Positions 35,384 through 42,471 of a stretch of 64,000 nucleotides of DNA are shown here, in pieces; positions within the stretch are counted from its first letter, which is position 1, and the number at the start of each line of letters is the position of its first letter. The stretch is taken from positions 105,714 to 169,713 of the IMG/VR virus record IMGVR_UViG_3300019776_000919, one strand, 5' to 3'. Position numbers and translations under genes: made by a program. The notes beneath the pieces were generated by a model, which had not been told where the DNA came from, did not search any database, and saw only the letters and a program-made list of their open reading frames with translations. Source of the stretch: a virus.

Positions 35384-35702
35384 ATACCTAGAGAAAATTG
35401 CTCTTAATAAGTTTGAACAAAAAGTATCATCTGGGATTATCTCCAATGATCCTCGTGTTCAAGCAGTCGCTTCTAAACTAGAAGACTCTAAGAAGTTTTT
35501 ATCTAAATATCCGCATTCCCATGTAAATGAGTTAGTGGATCTACATAAAGACTTTAGTCCAGTAAGAGAAGCACGGGGTAAGTATCGTTCTGCATTAGGA
35601 TCAAACCCGGTTACTCACTTTAAAAACGTGGGTGATAGCTTGGCTCATGGAGCCCCTAGTATTGCTAAGAAGCTTTCTTTTTTAGCTAGAGTACGTGGAT
35701 GA
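35373..35702 (+). CDS. KYLxKIA-leader protein
   Basis: 109 residues opening MANKYLEKIALNKFEQ. The first ~16 residues are almost the same as those of the next gene (NRYLEKIALNRFEQ), showing duplication of the leader region. The body is helical and basic. No family recognised. Overlaps both neighbours, so tightly coupled in the head operon. Confidence 0.75.
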   Translation: MANKYLEKIALNKFEQKVSSGIISNDPRVQAVASKLEDSKKFLSKYPHSHVNELVDLHKDFSPVREARGKYRSALGSNPVTHFKNVGDSLAHGAPSIAKKLSFLARVRG

Positions 35703-36193
35703 ATCGGTACCTTGAAAAAATAGCATTGAATAGGTTTGAGCAGTATTTAGCTGCTCAGCCTAAAGATCGTATTTTCAAAAACCAACAAGTTCAAAAGACT
35801 TATAACTCTGTTCAGAAATCAGAGCAACTAGGTAGAATTGGTCATAAGATGAATTCTCTCGGTGGAGCCGGAGATAATTATCTAAAGCAATCTAGAGATG
35901 AACTTAGAAATAGCCGTGGTAAATTTGGAGTTTGGGATAAGGAAACTCAACCCAATAGAGCTTTTAAAAAACCAGAAGACGTAGCAGCTAAGAATGCTAA
36001 AAAACCCGTTATAGATAAACGTATCAAGGCTCCTAAATTTGATCCTTTAAAACGTTTAGCTGAGTCTGAATATAGGTACAAGCCTATAGTAAGAACTCCA
36101 GCTAGTAAAGGGATGAAAGCCCTGGCTGCATTAGCTGCTGCTGGTGGGGCTGGATTAATTGGTTACGGAATAAAGAAAAATATAACGGAATAA
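35699..36193 (+). CDS. KYLxKIA-leader protein with C-terminal membrane helix
   Basis: 164 residues opening MNRYLEKIALNRFEQ. A long basic, Asn/Gln/Lys-rich middle suits DNA binding inside the capsid. The C-terminus has a glycine/alanine-rich hydrophobic helix (ALAALAAAGGAGLIGYGIK). Last gene of the leader cluster; stop just before the hairpin-rich region upstream of the decoration protein gene. Confidence 0.75.
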   Translation: MNRYLEKIALNRFEQYLAAQPKDRIFKNQQVQKTYNSVQKSEQLGRIGHKMNSLGGAGDNYLKQSRDELRNSRGKFGVWDKETQPNRAFKKPEDVAAKNAKKPVIDKRIKAPKFDPLKRLAESEYRYKPIVRTPASKGMKALAALAAAGGAGLIGYGIKKNITE

Positions 36194-36202
36194 CAATTCT
36201 GT

Positions 36203-36250
36203 ATTAAAATACCTAATATAGAATACAGAAGTTGAAATAGTTCAACTTCT
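36203..36250 (+). promoter_or_regulatory. TAAAAT element and 10-bp hairpin before capsid genes
   Basis: TATTAAAATACCTAATATAG (36202-36221) resembles the rightward TAAAAT promoters. At 36227-36250 AGAAGTTGAA-ATAG-TTCAACTTCT is a perfect ten-base-pair hairpin, with no T-run after it. It may stabilise the 5' end of the capsid mRNA. Confidence 0.5.
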
Positions 36251-36289
36251 ATCTAAAAATAACTCTTCAACACAAAGGATATTTATAAC

Positions 36290-36706
36290 ATGAAGATGGA
36301 ATATACAGCCCAGATTCTGAGAGGTTGGCCTTATGAAGGTGCCCTCGACAGAGCTGAGACCATCAAGACCGGCGTTTCGCTGGTTAACGGCGACTGGGTA
36401 CAAAAACAATCAGACGGAACTATCGATAAGGTAAGTTCCACCAAGACCGCTAATGCTGGTCTAGTCATCCGTGGTAACACAGACAGCACTTCTGGTGTAA
36501 CAACCGGTAAGGCTACTGTTCTGTGGGGTAACTTCATTGCTCAAATCAAGACCGCTACCGTGTTTACGCCAGGCGCTGCCCTGACCGCACAAAACGGTGT
36601 TCTGGTTGCTGGCACTGTCGGTACTGATCCTATCATTGGCTACGTTTTGGACGTTATCGCTTCGAGCGCTACGACCGATGCTAGCGTTGTTGTTAAGATC
36701 AACTAA
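36290..36706 (+). CDS. Capsid decoration protein candidate
   Basis: 138 residues, beta-rich, small and without Cys; starts with an AAAGGA ribosome site. Gly/Thr/Ala-rich strands such as GKATVLWGNFIAQIKTA and the length fit head-decoration proteins that sit on the capsid surface and often precede the major capsid gene. GC-rich codons and a good ribosome site suggest high expression. It lies 20 bases before the capsid gene. Family assignment is by context. Confidence 0.65.
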   Translation: MKMEYTAQILRGWPYEGALDRAETIKTGVSLVNGDWVQKQSDGTIDKVSSTKTANAGLVIRGNTDSTSGVTTGKATVLWGNFIAQIKTATVFTPGAALTAQNGVLVAGTVGTDPIIGYVLDVIASSATTDASVVVKIN

Positions 36707-36725
36707 TCCGGAGGAAATTTAAAAA

Positions 36726-37643
36726 ATGTCATACAATACTGAAACTACTAACGTTCAATTCATGAACCAGAGCTTCCTCCAGAAGATCGACCAAGGCATG
36801 ACCAAAGAAGCTGGCGTTGCCATGACGGCGTTTGTTCGTCAAAAGCTGCGTGAAGACGCCTTCGTTCGTAAGATTCTGCCTTTCCAATCAGTAACTGCTG
36901 CTGAACTGGATCGTCAGACTGACGAAGAGCCCACCATCATCTGCGAAAAAGAACCTGACTCAGTTGCGGCTACCCTGCCGTTCCTGGCTCGTGCCCCGAT
37001 TCGTTACTGGACTGGTCCTCGTTACAAGGTAAACTTCCAGAAGCTGTCGTCAGATGACTTCCGTAAGTCAAAGTTTGAACTGATGACCTATCGTACGGAC
37101 ATCCGTACCGTTCTGCAAGAGAACTCGATCAAGGACATTCAAGAGCAAGAAGACTATGGTTTCTACCAGAATCTGCTGGCTATTGCTGCCAACAACACTG
37201 CTATCGGTGCCACTAACACCTACAGCATCTCTGGTTTCTCGAAGGCTAACTACCTGACAGGTATCAAGAAGCTGCTGGAAAGACGCCTGCCGGTTGGCTG
37301 TGTTCTGATGAGCCAGTCGCTGTACAACGACATGCTAGCCTTCCAGTCGACCGATATCGGTTCGCCTGCTGCCAGCTCACTGTTCATGGGTGAAGCCCAA
37401 CTGCAAGCCCCGTTCGGCTACAAGGTCATCACGACCAACAAGTCGACCGCTGCTAACAGCTTCTTCCCCACCAACAGAATGATCGTTTTTGCACCGCCTC
37501 AGTTCCTGGGTCAAGCGTTTTCGCTGCAAGATGCGACCGTATTCCTCAAAGCTGAGCTGGATATGATCGAATTTACGGCTTACGAATCAATCGGTATCGG
37601 CCTGGGCAACACCCAAGGTTTCGTTATCATCGACTTCGTCTAA
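36726..37643 (+). CDS. Major capsid protein (HK97-like)
   Basis: 305 residues with a strong GGAGGA ribosome site and G/C-ending codons, the most optimised gene in the window. The sequence fits an HK97 fold: an N-arm, a charged E-loop region (RYWTGPRYKVNFQKLSSDDF), helical spine (QEQEDYGFYQNLLAIAAN) and a beta P-domain ending FVIIDFV. A possible protease site lies at TKEA-G (K27-E28-A29). Located between the decoration candidate and a terminator, at the end of the head operon. Copies would build the icosahedral shell. Confidence 0.82.
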   Translation: MSYNTETTNVQFMNQSFLQKIDQGMTKEAGVAMTAFVRQKLREDAFVRKILPFQSVTAAELDRQTDEEPTIICEKEPDSVAATLPFLARAPIRYWTGPRYKVNFQKLSSDDFRKSKFELMTYRTDIRTVLQENSIKDIQEQEDYGFYQNLLAIAANNTAIGATNTYSISGFSKANYLTGIKKLLERRLPVGCVLMSQSLYNDMLAFQSTDIGSPAASSLFMGEAQLQAPFGYKVITTNKSTAANSFFPTNRMIVFAPPQFLGQAFSLQDATVFLKAELDMIEFTAYESIGIGLGNTQGFVIIDFV

Positions 37644-37657
37644 TCTGTAGACAATCT

Positions 37658-37687
37658 AAAAAAAGCCTAGCTAGTCTAGGCTTTTTT
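37658..37687. terminator. Bidirectional terminator after the capsid gene
   Basis: Stem AAAAAGCCTAG/CTAGGCTTTTT with a five-base loop and A/T runs on both sides. It ends both the capsid unit and the leftward homing-endonuclease unit. Confidence 0.88.
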
Positions 37688-37694
37688 CTTTTGG

Positions 37695-39194
37695 TCATTT
37701 CAAAATTAAAACCCAGCGATCTTGACCGCAATCTTTGATTTTGAAATAACCATTTTTGTACATAATTTCAGATTCAGTCATTTCTTTCGGATATTTTTCT
37801 TTAAAGATATCTTCTAGCTTATGGCGTTGAAATGAAACTCTATTGAAACGTCTTTGACCCTTGCACCAAAAGTATCCAGGCTGACTGGAGCTAGAATAAG
37901 CAAAACCATTTTTCCAGTATACACCTCCAATACTCCATCTTCTATCGGAATAAGATACTATTCTTTTAGGGTTTTGATTTCTAATGAAGTGTTTAAGTAA
38001 CTTAGAAAATCCACCTATTACTGAAGTACTGGTTGAATACCTAAGCAGTTCATAACAATCTTCTTCTTGGTCTTCAAATCTAAACTTAGAAAAAGTCATG
38101 CATCCCACGAGATTATTTTCGTAGAATAGTCCGTACCTGAACGAAGAAGAATATGCATGCCCTTGAATATGATTGTTCGATTCAAACTCTTTAACAACTT
38201 GATTAGTGAGTTGTTTTATTTCACATTTTCTCGCAAAGACTTTCTTTGTCGAAGTTAGTATAGAACGGAGTTTGTTTTTGATAATGTCTTGTTTTTCAAG
38301 CCACTCATCTTCTAATACATGGATTATTCTGATCCCTGCTTTTAAATAAGATTCTGTTTTTTCAAACAAAGAATTTGAAGATGCCATGGCCCCTTCAAAC
38401 TTATCCCATTTAGAAGAAGGATCTCTGTGGAAGAATAATCCATTATATTCTATACCCAGGCTCAGTGAAGGAATGTATATATCCAATTCCATTTTTAAGC
38501 CTTCTACTGGTTTTACTCTACTAATAGCATCTGGCCTCAGGCCCTTTATAAATTCGAAGATTTCCAGCTCCGGACTGGATTTTCTAGTCAAAGAACAATG
38601 AGAGCATCTTTTACCGCTTAGGTAGTCCCCGGGCCTAATCATATAGGATCCGTGAACTTTACAATTAATTTCCGATAGTGTTTTACTGCTTACGTACTTT
38701 GTATTTTCAAAAGTATCGAGGCCAATATGAACAGAAGAAGCTTTTTCGATAAAATCATTGATGTCATCTGCTTGATCTTTAGCTCGTTTTTTAATGTTAC
38801 ATTTCGAGCAAAGAAATCTTCTTTTTTTTGAGATTACAGAAATTGGTTGCGTAGAAAAATCACCGTGTTCCTTACATGTAATATTTACGTATGTATGGGA
38901 ATCTACGTATGACACTTTGCTATAGCTACAATTCATCCAAGTATCCGGATAAATCTGTTTAATTTCTTCTATAAATGACTCGGTATTTCTCTTAGCACTT
39001 ATAGCGCATTGCCCGCAAGCAATACCATTTTTCCTAGTTACGTTTTTAAACGTACGAGTAACTTCGCCATGACGGGGGCAAATTACTATTGATTCGGAGT
39101 ACGACCCGTTATATGTAAACTTTGAGAAGTCATATTCAGGCCACATAGCCTTCATTTTTGAAATGGCTTCTTCGGGTTTTATTTTTATAGGCAT
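37695..39194 (-). CDS. Homing endonuclease-like protein (Hef/VSR type)
   Basis: 499 residues. The N-terminal third has three repeats of a zinc-binding module: CPRHGEV...CGQC, CKEHGDF...CSKC and CKVHGSY...CSHC. A central part (about 205-310) resembles a VSR/PD-(D/E)xK-type nuclease: ELDIYIPSLSLGIEYNG then EYNGLFFH. The C-terminal half (SYSDRRWSIGGVYWKNGF...KGQRRFNRVSFQRHKL) is the type found in phage Hef-like homing endonucleases. These enzymes cut specific DNA and spread their own gene. It is a free-standing gene inserted between the capsid gene and the paralog array. Target site unknown. Confidence 0.75.
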   Translation of the reverse strand: MPIKIKPEEAISKMKAMWPEYDFSKFTYNGSYSESIVICPRHGEVTRTFKNVTRKNGIACGQCAISAKRNTESFIEEIKQIYPDTWMNCSYSKVSYVDSHTYVNITCKEHGDFSTQPISVISKKRRFLCSKCNIKKRAKDQADDINDFIEKASSVHIGLDTFENTKYVSSKTLSEINCKVHGSYMIRPGDYLSGKRCSHCSLTRKSSPELEIFEFIKGLRPDAISRVKPVEGLKMELDIYIPSLSLGIEYNGLFFHRDPSSKWDKFEGAMASSNSLFEKTESYLKAGIRIIHVLEDEWLEKQDIIKNKLRSILTSTKKVFARKCEIKQLTNQVVKEFESNNHIQGHAYSSSFRYGLFYENNLVGCMTFSKFRFEDQEEDCYELLRYSTSTSVIGGFSKLLKHFIRNQNPKRIVSYSDRRWSIGGVYWKNGFAYSSSSQPGYFWCKGQRRFNRVSFQRHKLEDIFKEKYPKEMTESEIMYKNGYFKIKDCGQDRWVLILK

Positions 39195-39213
39195 TGAGTT
39201 GTGGATTATACTA

Positions 39214-39462
39214 TTAATCCGGAATTTTTTCAGTATTTACAGTAACATTATCTGGATTAATAATTTCCAAATCACATACGTGGAGACAAACAATATCCCC
39301 TTTGTTGAATGCGCCGACTTTTTCTTCTGCCCTGGCCCTTACAAACCAAGTTCCTAAATCTTGTATTACCGTAAATTTCTTATTAGTCCAATAAGAAAAC
39401 ATTGTGTTCGTATATTTGACTAGAGTTCCAGGCTCGAACTTAGGCATTAAATCTTCATTCAT
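39214..39462 (-). CDS. Array member a: SH3/KOW-like mini-protein without QLELF tail
   Basis: 82 residues, last gene of the array. The body fits the family (KFEPGTLVKY...KKFTVIQDLG) but the C-terminus is NVTVNTEKIPD instead of QLELF. Its stop is 20 bases before the homing endonuclease start, so the tail may have been lost when that gene inserted. Start overlaps gene b. Confidence 0.7.
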   Translation of the reverse strand: MNEDLMPKFEPGTLVKYTNTMFSYWTNKKFTVIQDLGTWFVRARAEEKVGAFNKGDIVCLHVCDLEIINPDNVTVNTEKIPD

Positions 39463-39682
39463 TAAACAGCTCCATTTGAAGTTTTTCTTTTTTCTTTACA
39501 GGTTCGAATCTATACTCATAGTAGTTTGCAATTGATCCACTCTCTGACTCACACTTATATAGACACCTTCCTGGATAAGAAGTTCTGCTCAATCTTTTCA
39601 GTACTTTAAAGGTTTTACCGATTAGTTCAGTATCGCCTTTTACATAGACAACCAAGTCCCCAACATTAAATTTAAAAGACAT
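39455..39682 (-). CDS. Array member b: SH3/KOW-like, tail LQMELFNE
   Basis: 75 residues. Very similar to member c at the N-terminus (MSFKFNVGDLVVYV against MSFKFKVGDLVTYV) and to its Lys-rich linker, so a recent duplicate. The tail is LQMELFNE, with Met replacing Leu at position two of the pentapeptide. Its start shares one base with the stop of c (TAATG). Confidence 0.8.
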   Translation of the reverse strand: MSFKFNVGDLVVYVKGDTELIGKTFKVLKRLSRTSYPGRCLYKCESESGSIANYYEYRFEPVKKKEKLQMELFNE

Positions 39683-39906
39683 TAAAACAATTCCAGTTGA
39701 AGTTTTTCTTTTTTCTTTACGAGTTCAAATCTAGATTCATAGTATTCTAAAAGCTTACCCGTTTCTTCCGATTTGCATCGGTAAAGATTATTGCCTGACA
39801 CAAAGCTTTCTCTTAATTGCCGTATTATTTGGTAAGTCTTACCTATTAAATGTGAGTGGCCATCCACATAGGTAACTAAGTCACCAACTTTGAATTTAAA
39901 CGACAT
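39682..39906 (-). CDS. Array member c: SH3/KOW-like, tail LQLELF
   Basis: 74 residues, ending exactly in KLQLELF. N-terminal strand KFKVGDLVTYV and GKTYQIIRQL fit the family. Near-identical linker to member b (KKEKLQ). Start shares one base with the stop of d. Confidence 0.8.
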   Translation of the reverse strand: MSFKFKVGDLVTYVDGHSHLIGKTYQIIRQLRESFVSGNNLYRCKSEETGKLLEYYESRFELVKKKEKLQLELF

Positions 39907-40136
39907 TAGAATAACTCCAGCTGAACATTGATAGGTCTAATATTTTCCAGATATAACTTTACCATATCACCTTTTTTATAAACGGTATCAGTAATGTCTT
40001 GATTACATACTGCACTTACCGTTTCAAATCCAAAAATAGAATTTGTTTTTATTACGGTAAATTTTTTCAAATGCCAGGTTGGATAATCGGGATTGACAAA
40101 TTGAACTTCATCATTTTCCTTAAAGGTCTTAATCAT
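39906..40136 (-). CDS. Array member d: SH3/KOW-like, tail VQLELF
   Basis: 76 residues ending NVQLELF. Has the typical Trp before the second strand (YPTWHLKKFTVIKTN). Lacks the Lys-rich linker seen in b, c and g; the tail follows the last beta strand directly. Confidence 0.8.
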   Translation of the reverse strand: MIKTFKENDEVQFVNPDYPTWHLKKFTVIKTNSIFGFETVSAVCNQDITDTVYKKGDMVKLYLENIRPINVQLELF

Positions 40137-40365
40137 TGAATAACTCTAATTGACAGCGAGTCTTTTTTTCAATCGCTAATTCCAATTTACTATTACGTAT
40201 ACCAACAAAGACACCTTGTGTATATCTTTCATTAATATCCTCCATACAAACTACCCAAGAAATATCATGCCCGGGATTGGTAACTTTAAATCGTTTATTA
40301 AAAAGTTGCCCTTGGGAATTATCGGTGTATATAACTACATCGTCAATTTTGAACTTATAGGTCAT
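40129..40365 (-). CDS. Array member e: SH3/KOW-like, tail CQLELFND
   Basis: 78 residues ending RCQLELFND. Keeps the CMEDINERY element, the family's equivalent of CLED. Overlaps d by eight bases. Confidence 0.8.
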   Translation of the reverse strand: MTYKFKIDDVVIYTDNSQGQLFNKRFKVTNPGHDISWVVCMEDINERYTQGVFVGIRNSKLELAIEKKTRCQLELFND

Positions 40366-40594
40366 TAAATAATTCCAACTGGAGCCGTTCTTTTCGAGGA
40401 TTACATCGTTCCAAATTAATATTTGCTAGACGCACCGTCATCCCCGCCTTAACCTCAGGGAGGATATCTTCTAAACAAATTAAATCGGAAGTGAGGCCCT
40501 TAGATCGGATAACTCTAAACTTTTTGTCAAACCAGCCTGCGTTTAATTTTGAAACGTATCTAACTATATCGTCTTTGTTAAAGATAGGGTTCAT
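40355..40594 (-). CDS. Array member f: SH3/KOW-like, tail LQLELFNDL
   Basis: 79 residues ending LQLELFNDL. Contains KDDIVRYVSK and WFDKKFRVIRSKG and the CLEDILPEV element. Overlaps e by 11 bases and shares one base with g. Confidence 0.8.
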   Translation of the reverse strand: MNPIFNKDDIVRYVSKLNAGWFDKKFRVIRSKGLTSDLICLEDILPEVKAGMTVRLANINLERCNPRKERLQLELFNDL

Positions 40595-40836
40595 CAGAAT
40601 AGTTCTAATTGACTGCGAATTCTATCCGCCTTATCCGCTTTAAATATTTCTAATCTATCACTAAACAGTCTCACTCTAGAACTCTTTCGATAAACCTCAT
40701 CAATGTCTTCTAGACATATTGCAAGCGTACTTAATTCATCATATTTAATAATTTCAAATGTTTTTTTGTGCCAATTCTTTGCACTTTCAAAATTATATTT
40801 GACTACATCACCAGTTTTAAATTTATGTTTTTTCAA
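40594..40836 (-). CDS. Array member g: SH3/KOW-like, tail SQLELF, TTG start
   Basis: 80 residues if it starts at the TTG at 40834-40836, which overlaps the TGA of member h by TTGA, like the other junctions. A longer frame runs upstream into h, but the homology to the family begins at KKHKFKTGDVVKY. Ends RSQLELF with a Lys/Asp/Arg-rich linker. Confidence 0.7.
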   Translation of the reverse strand: MKKHKFKTGDVVKYNFESAKNWHKKTFEIIKYDELSTLAICLEDIDEVYRKSSRVRLFSDRLEIFKADKADRIRSQLELF

Positions 40837-41063
40837 AATAATTCCAATTGAGGCCACGGTTTCTTTTTCAGATACTGATTCTAAGTATTCATTAAAAAGA
40901 GGTATATGATCCCCTTTTGAAAAAAATTCGCAACGTTTTCTAGGCATTCTACGATAGAAGTTGCCCCCTTAAAGGTAATAACCTTAAAAGTTTTATTGTT
41001 GAAGTATTTGTACTTAGGATTATTGAACTTAACAGTGACACCTTCTGCAAATACTTTTGTCAT
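40833..41063 (-). pseudogene. Array member h: frameshifted, tail PQLELF
   Basis: Starts MTKVFAEGVTVKFNN, nearly the same as member j. After CLENVANFF the frame changes at a run of seven T. The family sequence continues one frame back (KGDHIPLFNEYLES) and then returns near an A-rich stretch to the original frame, ending PQLELF. Two compensating shifts are needed. Either a decaying copy or an error at homopolymers. Confidence 0.6.
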
Positions 41064-41299
41064 TGAAACAGTTCCAGTTGAGTTTTTTTGTTTTTAGATT
41101 CAACTAACTCCAAGAAGGTATGATCGAGAGTCACCAAGGATCCTTGTTTAAAGTATTCACTAACATCTTCTAAACAGATTGATTTTGACATAATATGCCC
41201 CGGCATACAAATCTTAAATTTTTTATCAAACCAATGCTCACAATGCTTAGTTTGCCGAATATATCTAACTACATCACCCTCTTTAAATTTATAGTTCAT
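41060..41299 (-). CDS. Array member i: SH3/KOW-like, tail TQLELFQ
   Basis: 79 residues, tail KTQLELFQ. Contains EGDVVRYI, HWFDKKFKICMPG and CLEDVSEYF. His/Cys-rich loop after the first strand (QTKHCEHWF). Overlaps h by four bases. Confidence 0.8.
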   Translation of the reverse strand: MNYKFKEGDVVRYIRQTKHCEHWFDKKFKICMPGHIMSKSICLEDVSEYFKQGSLVTLDHTFLELVESKNKKTQLELFQ

Positions 41300-41528
41300 T
41301 AAACAGTTCCAGTTGAGGAGAGATTTTTTTATGTTCTATTATCTCCAAATCCTCATTTGCAAGAGTTACAGGGGAGTGTTTTACGTACTTAGAGGTAACA
41401 TCTTCTAGACACCTTACATTGGACGCATAAGGATTAGAGTTAATAATCGTGAATGTTTTATTCAGCCACTCTTTATAATTAGGATTATTGAACTTAACAA
41501 TAACGCCTTCTGCAAATACTTTTGTCAT
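41289..41528 (-). CDS. Array member j: SH3/KOW-like, tail PQLELFNEL
   Basis: 79 residues, opening MTKVFAEGVIVKFNN and ending PQLELFNEL. Its 5' end is almost the same at the DNA level as that of member h (both preceded by similar sequence), so these two are the youngest duplicates. Confidence 0.8.
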   Translation of the reverse strand: MTKVFAEGVIVKFNNPNYKEWLNKTFTIINSNPYASNVRCLEDVTSKYVKHSPVTLANEDLEIIEHKKISPQLELFNEL

Positions 41529-41749
41529 TGAAACAATTCCAATTGAGAGGATTTTCTCGAAACTAATTCTAAGTTCGTAGTCATAAACTTTACCGTTTCA
41601 TTTTTAAGCCAGCTACTCGGAAGATCTTCTAGAGTGGTAACACTCGTAGTGTTAGGATCAGAAGCAACAACTATAAATTGTTTATTGTACCAATCCTCGT
41701 ATTTAATATTGATAAACTTAACAGTATCTCCTTTATAGAACATCTTCAT
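41525..41749 (-). CDS. Array member k: SH3/KOW-like, tail SQLELFQ
   Basis: 74 residues, tail SSQLELFQ, with FYKGDTVKFIN and DWYNKQFIVVAS. CLED is replaced by TLEDLPSSW. Overlaps j by four bases. Confidence 0.8.
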   Translation of the reverse strand: MKMFYKGDTVKFINIKYEDWYNKQFIVVASDPNTTSVTTLEDLPSSWLKNETVKFMTTNLELVSRKSSQLELFQ

Positions 41750-41978
41750 CGAATAACCCCAATTGGAGCGAGGGTTTTTTCTCTTTCACCAGCTCTAAGT
41801 AAAGGTTCAGAGTGCGTGCACTAGCACCTTTTGGGTAAATACTATTAATAAATTCTAAGCACACTAGAGTGGATTTACCATCATCAGAATAGAGCACTTT
41901 AAATTTTTTATTAAACCACTCTGGATATATATTATTCGTAAACCTAACAATATCGTCTTTTTTAAATCTTGGTTGCAT
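41733..41978 (-). CDS. Array member l: SH3/KOW-like, tail LQLGLFDEDVL
   Basis: 81 residues. Tail LQLGLFDEDVL: Gly replaces Glu and a five-residue acidic extension follows. Body has KDDIVRFTN and EWFNKKFKVLYS. Overlaps k by 17 bases. Confidence 0.8.
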   Translation of the reverse strand: MQPRFKKDDIVRFTNNIYPEWFNKKFKVLYSDDGKSTLVCLEFINSIYPKGASARTLNLYLELVKEKKPSLQLGLFDEDVL

Positions 41979-42211
41979 TAAAACAGTTCCAATTGTGGAG
42001 TTGGTTTTTTTCTCTGAGGTACCAGTTCTACATTGCTGATTGAAATGCGGGCTATGCTATCAATAGGGTAACCACTGCTAACAAAATTTAAACACCTAGT
42101 AATACACGTATTATCTTCACAATCAATAATTTGAAATGTTTTATTAAACCAGTTTGGATATGTTTTATTATTAAACCTAACAATATCCCCTTTTGTAAAT
42201 GCTTTGTTCAC
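41978..42211 (-). CDS. Array member m: SH3/KOW-like, GTG start, tail PQLELF
   Basis: 77 residues from a GTG that shares its G with the stop of member n (TAGTG). Body KGDIVRFNNKTYPNWFNKTFQ is typical. Tail PTPQLELF after a Lys/Arg-rich linker. Confidence 0.78.
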   Translation of the reverse strand: MNKAFTKGDIVRFNNKTYPNWFNKTFQIIDCEDNTCITRCLNFVSSGYPIDSIARISISNVELVPQRKKPTPQLELF

Positions 42212-42471
42212 TAAAATAACTCCAGCTGACTTTTAGTAATGAATTCTTGCGAATGTACTAACTCTATATGATTTTCATTGAATAGGATTATAATTGATCC
42301 CTTAAGACGAAAAATATCTATGTTTTCCAGGCATTCTGCCCTAAAGTAATAACTGCCGTTTGTATATTGAAAAACTTTAAGTATCTTGAAAAATTTACCA
42401 TGCCAAGAAACATTGAAATTAACAGCAATATACTTTACAGTATCCCCTGCATTGAATTTAGGTGCCGACAT
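42211..42471 (-). CDS. Array member n: first gene of the paralog array, tail SQLELF
   Basis: 86 residues, ATG at 42469-42471. Family pattern seen here and in the other thirteen: a [KR]F-x-x-GD-x-V-x-[YF] strand, Trp, K-x-F-x-[VI] strand, a C-L-E-D/N element in the middle, L-E near the end, a charged linker and QLELF at the C-terminus. The body looks like an SH3- or KOW-like barrel. QLELF fits the bacterial beta-clamp-binding pentapeptide QL[SD]LF, with Glu for Ser/Asp. If so, each protein would dock on the replication sliding clamp. No biochemical role is known for this family to my knowledge. Overlaps the upstream gene by 14 bases. Confidence 0.82.
   Translation of the reverse strand: MSAPKFNAGDTVKYIAVNFNVSWHGKFFKILKVFQYTNGSYYFRAECLENIDIFRLKGSIIILFNENHIELVHSQEFITKSQLELF

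Noticed and set aside
40594-40947. Single 117-residue protein covering member g and part of h
   Set aside because: Homology shows two paralogs joined by chance in one frame; the TGA/TTG overlap matches other junctions.
39214-42471. CRISPR array or simple DNA repeat
   Set aside because: Units are coding, about 230-260 bases, diverged at the DNA level and without spacer-repeat structure.
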